Of a stretch of 9,108 nt of DNA, positions 6,507-9,108 are shown piece by piece; within the stretch, counting starts at the first letter, position 1; each line of letters starts with the position of its first letter. Source of the stretch: Clostridiales bacterium. GTDB lineage: Bacteria > Bacillota > Clostridia > Oscillospirales > Oscillospiraceae. Below the pieces are notes generated by a model. The model was not told where the DNA came from. It was given only the letters and a program-made list of their open reading frames with translations, and did no database searches. A program made the position numbers and the translations under genes. The DNA lies in contig VSNB01000128.1 of NCBI GenBank assembly GCA_009774055.1, positions 1 through 9,108 of the forward strand, read 5' to 3'.

Positions 6507-6690
6507 CCATTTCACCACCCCTTCCCGAATCAAATTTTTCTTTCAAAAAGGCCCTTTTCGAAATTCCGCCGCCGCAAATCGCGGTCAGCGCTGTTAATTT
6601 GCGTGGATTCCCATAGAATACTCTATCCGCCAGCTTCTAAAAAGCGGCGGCTTTAACATGGAAAATAACGGCAAACCCCGCCATCCGTAT
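6507..6690 (-). other. Leader region of spoIVB
   Basis: These bases separate the ftsZ terminator from spoIVB and hold no gene. A forespore (sigma-F/G) promoter would be expected. The best I found by eye is CAAATTA at 6601-6595 (5 of 7 matches to the sigma-G -10 CATACTA) with GTATT at 6621-6617 upstream, spaced about 15; this is weak and not a firm call. AAGGGGTGG (6524-6516) is the probable ribosome site. Confidence 0.35.
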
Positions 6691-6727
6691 AAAAAAGCGG
6701 AGCCCACAGGCAAAAGCCTGCGGGCTC
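6691..6727 (-). terminator. Rho-independent terminator of ftsZ
   Basis: On the minus strand a 12-bp stem (GAGCCCGCAGGC / GCCTGTGGGCTC, one G-U pair, loop TTTT) is followed by CGC and six T residues (complement of A 6691-6696). It begins about 40 bases after the ftsZ stop. This is the clearest intrinsic terminator in the window and separates ftsZ transcription from spoIVB. Confidence 0.88.
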
Positions 6728-6767
6728 TGACAAAAATTTCCGATTTCGCTATGTAGAAGCTACCAAA

Positions 6768-7883
6768 TCAGCGGTCAAAAATCCGGAGAATGTCCTCGAA
6801 GGGGTCCTTTTCCTCGGCCTTCTTCTCATCCTCTGTCTGGGGGCGCAGGAGCAGGTCGTTGAACTTCTCCTTAGAGGAACCGCCCGCCGCGCCGCCGCCG
6901 GAAACCGTGATCGCACCGGCCCCCTTCTTCTCGTCGAATCCGGTAGCGATGATGGTCACGCGGATCTCGTCCTCCATTTTTTCATCGAAGGCCGCGCCGA
7001 AGATCGTGTTGGCATCGGGATGCACCGCCTCCTGCACCATGGCGGCGGCGGCCTCCACATCGTCCATACTGATATCCATGGAGCCGGTAATGCTGACCAG
7101 CACGCCCTTGGCCCCGTTGATCGACGTCTCCAGCAGGGGACTGGCAATGGCCTGCCGGGCGGCCTCCTCGGCCTTGTCCTTTCCGGCGGCGGTGCCCACG
7201 CCCATATGGGCCAGCCCCGCCCCCTTCATGATGGTCGTCACATCGGCAAAGTCCAAATTGATGAAGCCCGCCTTCCCGATCAGCTCGGTAATGGACAGCA
7301 GAGCCTGCCGCAGCACATCGTCGGAAATCTGGAAACCGTTGGCAAAGGTAATCTTCTGGTCGGTCACATGCTTAATGCGGTCGTTGGGAATAACTACCAG
7401 GGAGTCCACCTTGCTCTGCAGCTCTTCAATGCCGGACTCCGCCTGCTGCATCCGGCGGCGGCCCTCAAACCAGAAGGGCTTGGTCACCACGCCCACGGTC
7501 AGAATCCCCATTTCCTTGGCGGCCTCGGCCACGATGGGGGCCGCGCCGGTGCCGGTACCACCGCCCATGCCGGCGGTGATGAACACCATGTCCGTGTCCT
7601 CCAGGGCCTTGGATATCTGACTGCGGCTCTCCTCGGCGGACTTGCGGCCCACCTCCGGATTGCCGCCGGCGCCCTGTCCGTGGGTCAGCTTCTCGCCAAT
7701 CTGAATCTTATAGGGGGCTACGGACTCGTTGAGTACCTGCTTGTCCGTATTGATTGCGATAAAATCCACGCCTGTCACGCCGGTATTTATCATACGGTTG
7801 ACTACGTTATTGCCGCAGCCGCCCGCACCAATCACCTTGATCTTTACAATAGTGTCATTTGTGGTTGCCAGCTCGATTGCCAT
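6768..7883 (-). CDS. ftsZ: Cell division GTPase FtsZ
   Basis: FtsZ is the tubulin-like GTPase that polymerises into the division ring. The 371-residue product shows, in order, GAGGCGNNVVNRM (19-31), FIAINTD (41-47), the tubulin signature GGGTGTG (107-113), TKPFWFEGRRR (134-144), and the T7 synergy loop NLDFADV (209-215), which completes the GTPase site of the next subunit. The globular part ends near residue 317. A short Gly/Ala and then acidic-charged linker leads to the C-terminal peptide DPFEDILRIFDR (360-371). This tail lacks the Pro of the usual DIPxFLR motif that binds FtsA, SepF and other partners. AGGAGG (7899-7894) lies ten bases before the ATG, and a near-perfect promoter precedes it. 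It follows ftsQ on the same strand with a 172-base gap and no ftsA between them. Confidence 0.98.
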   Translation of the reverse strand: MAIELATTNDTIVKIKVIGAGGCGNNVVNRMINTGVTGVDFIAINTDKQVLNESVAPYKIQIGEKLTHGQGAGGNPEVGRKSAEESRSQISKALEDTDMVFITAGMGGGTGTGAAPIVAEAAKEMGILTVGVVTKPFWFEGRRRMQQAESGIEELQSKVDSLVVIPNDRIKHVTDQKITFANGFQISDDVLRQALLSITELIGKAGFINLDFADVTTIMKGAGLAHMGVGTAAGKDKAEEAARQAIASPLLETSINGAKGVLVSITGSMDISMDDVEAAAAMVQEAVHPDANTIFGAAFDEKMEDEIRVTIIATGFDEKKGAGAITVSGGGAAGGSSKEKFNDLLLRPQTEDEKKAEEKDPFEDILRIFDR

Positions 7884-7968
7884 GATGGAAATTCCTCCTA
7901 CCAGAAATTGTATCCTCTGTATGTCATATGAGGGCCATGCCCCAAGATAAAGTACAACAATTTAATTC

Positions 7969-7997
7969 ATTATAGCCCCTTTTTCAGACTAGGTCAA
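7969..7997 (-). promoter_or_regulatory. Sigma-A promoter of ftsZ
   Basis: On the minus strand TTGACC (7997-7992, 5 of 6 to consensus) is followed by a 17-base spacer and a perfect TATAAT (7974-7969). The predicted start near 7962 gives a leader of about 78 bases. It lies entirely in the ftsQ-ftsZ gap, so ftsZ can be expressed independently of ftsQ. Confidence 0.85.
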
Positions 7998-8027
7998 TAG
8001 CGAACTCCACGCTTTTTTGAAATTTTC

Positions 8028-8055
8028 CGGCGAAAGGAGAAAAGCGCCTCCGCCG
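8028..8055 (-). other. Imperfect hairpin just after the ftsQ stop
   Basis: CGGC (8028-8031) with GCCG (8052-8055) and GGAG (8036-8039) with CTCC (8048-8051) can form an 8-bp stem with a GAAA bulge. No T-run follows on the minus strand, so it is at best a weak terminator or a 3'-end stabiliser, and some ftsQ transcripts may continue into ftsZ. Confidence 0.3.
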
Positions 8056-8823
8056 TCAGCGTTTGGAGGGCACAAGATTCACCTGGTATTCATCCTCCAT
8101 GGTCATTAGAAGGGTTCCGGTTTCATTTGGCTCCAGCTTTTCATCGACGATTTTCACCAAGCTCGCAATCTTAAAATCGAAATCCGCGTCATAGAACATC
8201 TCCACCCGGAAACGCCCGTCATAGTTCAGCACCAGCACTCCGGAATCGCTGCAGTCCACGCTGTCAGCCCGATTGAGGGCTTCGTACTCATCCAGAACGG
8301 ACAGCAGCTCCGCCAGCCTCGCGGGTTCAATGGGACTGTCCTCCTGGAGGGCCAGGGCACCGCTGACGGCGGGCTCCGCCGCCTGGACGCCAATGATCTG
8401 GAGATAATCCGCCGCCGCAGGCTCGTCCACAGCCTCCAGAATTTTCCCGTCTCCGCTGAGCAGCCAATAAGCGCCGCTCCCCTGGATCGCGGCCATAGCA
8501 CGTGTCTCCGTCACCTCAATGTTCAGCGTATTGGGAAATTCCTGTTTAGGCCGCACGTCCGTAATATAGGGGAGGCTGGTATAGATCCGCTGGGCAACGC
8601 GGTAGCGGTCCAGAAGGATCAGGTTGTCGCCGGTTTCCACACCGGAGGCGGCAATGATCTCCTCCGCCCCATAGCGGCTCGCGCCGGTCACTGTAATATG
8701 TTCTACCTTAAAGAAGAGGGTGAGCGCCGCCACCATGGCCACAGCGGCAAGGATGACTGACATAGGCCGCAGCAGGCGTCCCAGGCCGCCCCGGCGGCGC
8801 CTTTTTTTTCTTTTTTTCGCCAT
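8056..8823 (-). CDS. ftsQ: Cell division protein FtsQ/DivIB
   Basis: FtsQ/DivIB is a bitopic divisome protein that, with FtsL and DivIC/FtsB, controls septal peptidoglycan synthesis. The 255-residue product has a very basic cytoplasmic tail (MAKKRKKRRRR), a single membrane segment at about 21-38 (MSVILAAVAMVAALTLFF), then an extracytoplasmic POTRA domain at about 39-107, with the typical KVEHITVTGASRYGAEEI opening and FPNTLNIEVTETRAMA at its end, and a beta-rich FtsQ domain to about 250. Overall similarity is in layout and POTRA motifs, as usual for this poorly conserved family. AGGAG lies about eight bases before the ATG at 8823. It is upstream of ftsZ on the same strand, as in division clusters. 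The other divisome partners and cell-wall genes, if linked, lie outside the window. Confidence 0.92.
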   Translation of the reverse strand: MAKKRKKRRRRGGLGRLLRPMSVILAAVAMVAALTLFFKVEHITVTGASRYGAEEIIAASGVETGDNLILLDRYRVAQRIYTSLPYITDVRPKQEFPNTLNIEVTETRAMAAIQGSGAYWLLSGDGKILEAVDEPAAADYLQIIGVQAAEPAVSGALALQEDSPIEPARLAELLSVLDEYEALNRADSVDCSDSGVLVLNYDGRFRVEMFYDADFDFKIASLVKIVDEKLEPNETGTLLMTMEDEYQVNLVPSKR

Positions 8824-9018
8824 GGCAGGCGCTCCTCTCTTTTTTCTTTCTTCGTTGAAGAATGTTCTGTGCCGCTCCTGCGGGGTTCTAATTCTGCGGC
8901 CCTGCGGGCCGCAACCGCTTTCCTGTCTAATTTTAGATTCGCGCCTCGTCTCCCGGGGACGTCATTTGCGTCTGTGGCGCAAACGACCGTCCCGGCGGCC
9001 TGCCGGCCGCCCAGGGGC

Positions 9019-9044
9019 CTTCTTTTCGCGTGAGCGAAAAGAAG
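9019..9044. repeat. 11-bp hairpin CTTCTTTTCGC-GTGA-GCGAAAAGAAG
   Basis: This perfect 11-bp inverted repeat with a GTGA loop has pyrimidine-rich left and purine-rich right arms. Its design resembles the hairpin at 4038-4055 (TTCTTTG-TGAA-CAAAGAA), suggesting two members of one repeat family within the window. The similarity is short and was judged by eye. Confidence 0.55.
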
Positions 9045-9047
9045 CAA

Positions 9048-9087
9048 CGATTCTGCGACGGCCACATCGAGTGGCCGCGCAGAATTG
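9048..9087. repeat. Long two-part hairpin near the right edge
   Basis: ATTCTGCG (9050-9057) pairs with CGCAGAAT (9078-9085), extended outward by one G-U and one C-G pair, and GGCCAC (9060-9065) pairs with GTGGCC (9071-9076) around loop ATCGA, separated by a small 2x1 internal loop. ATTCTGCG also occurs at 8891-8898 as a direct repeat, at the left end of the stem-loop cluster. Confidence 0.55.
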
Positions 9088-9108
9088 ATTGTGCATGACC
9101 GCTCGATG

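Larger units (their letters stand above)
8824..9108. repeat. Gene-free region upstream of ftsQ filled with consecutive stem-loops
   Basis: Apart from the ftsQ ribosome site (AGAGGAG near 8838-8832) I see no gene here; short frames on both strands lack ribosome sites and recognisable motifs. From about 8895 the region is an almost continuous series of inverted repeats: 8895-8902/8906-8913 (8 bp, loop TGC), 8953-8970/8978-8995 (long, imperfect, core TTTGCG/CGCAAA), 8994-9000/9005-9011 (7 bp, loop TGCC), 9019-9029/9034-9044 (11 bp, loop GTGA) and 9048-9065/9071-9087 (8-10 bp plus 6 bp around loop ATCGA). This layout resembles a dispersed intergenic repeat of the REP/MITE kind more than a promoter. 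I could not find a convincing ftsQ promoter in it. Confidence 0.6.

Noticed and set aside
6790..7620. A 276-codon plus-strand frame opposite ftsZ
   Set aside because: The Ser/Ala/Pro-rich translation is typical of an antisense shadow; ftsZ is certain on the minus strand.
8703..9065. A 120-codon minus-strand frame overlapping the ftsQ start, and a 122-codon plus-strand frame (8720-9088)
   Set aside because: Both run through the stem-loop cluster and overlap ftsQ in other frames, with Arg/Pro/Ala-rich translations, no motif and no ribosome site.
8890..9090. A CRISPR array at the right edge
   Set aside because: The inverted repeats differ from each other in sequence and length; there is no regular repeat-spacer pattern.

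Overview
The window looks like chromosomal DNA from a GC-rich, spore-forming, anaerobic Firmicute. Glutamate-fermenting Clostridia of the Oscillospiraceae type (Flavonifractor, Intestinimonas or Oscillibacter-like) fit best, but genus is an inference. The clues are strong AGGAGG-type ribosome binding sites, consensus sigma-A promoters, a sporulation protease (SpoIVB), Gram-positive division genes, and the B12-dependent glutamate mutase/methylaspartase pathway known from clostridia.

Left part, plus strand. The window opens inside the beta subunit of a class I (Fe-S) fumarase-type hydratase (1-380). A structured, gene-free gap (381-752) carries a weak terminator, two inverted repeats and a near-consensus sigma-A promoter. 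Then comes a tight operon: glmS (B12-binding subunit), glmL (MutL-type ATPase, presumed reactivase) and glmE (catalytic subunit), with overlapping ends, followed after a 147-base hairpin-rich gap by mal (methylaspartate ammonia-lyase). Together they convert L-glutamate to (2S,3S)-3-methylaspartate and then to mesaconate plus ammonia. Class I fumarases can hydrate mesaconate to citramalate, so the truncated first gene may be the next enzyme of the same route.

Right part, minus strand, converging on mal. Read in the direction of transcription, the order is ftsQ/divIB (8823-8056), ftsZ (7883-6768) with its own sigma-A promoter and a good terminator, then spoIVB (6506-5475). A hairpin at 5441-5466 separates the two converging groups. 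No ftsA lies between ftsQ and ftsZ. The last 285 bases, upstream of ftsQ, hold no credible gene but contain a dense series of stem-loops resembling an intergenic repeat element; a related hairpin occurs in the glmE-mal gap.

I see no mobile element, CRISPR array, tRNA, rRNA or clearly new defence or metabolic system. The most useful leads are the possible mesaconase role of the first gene, the stem-loop intergenic elements, and the division locus lacking ftsA with an unusual FtsZ C-terminal tail.
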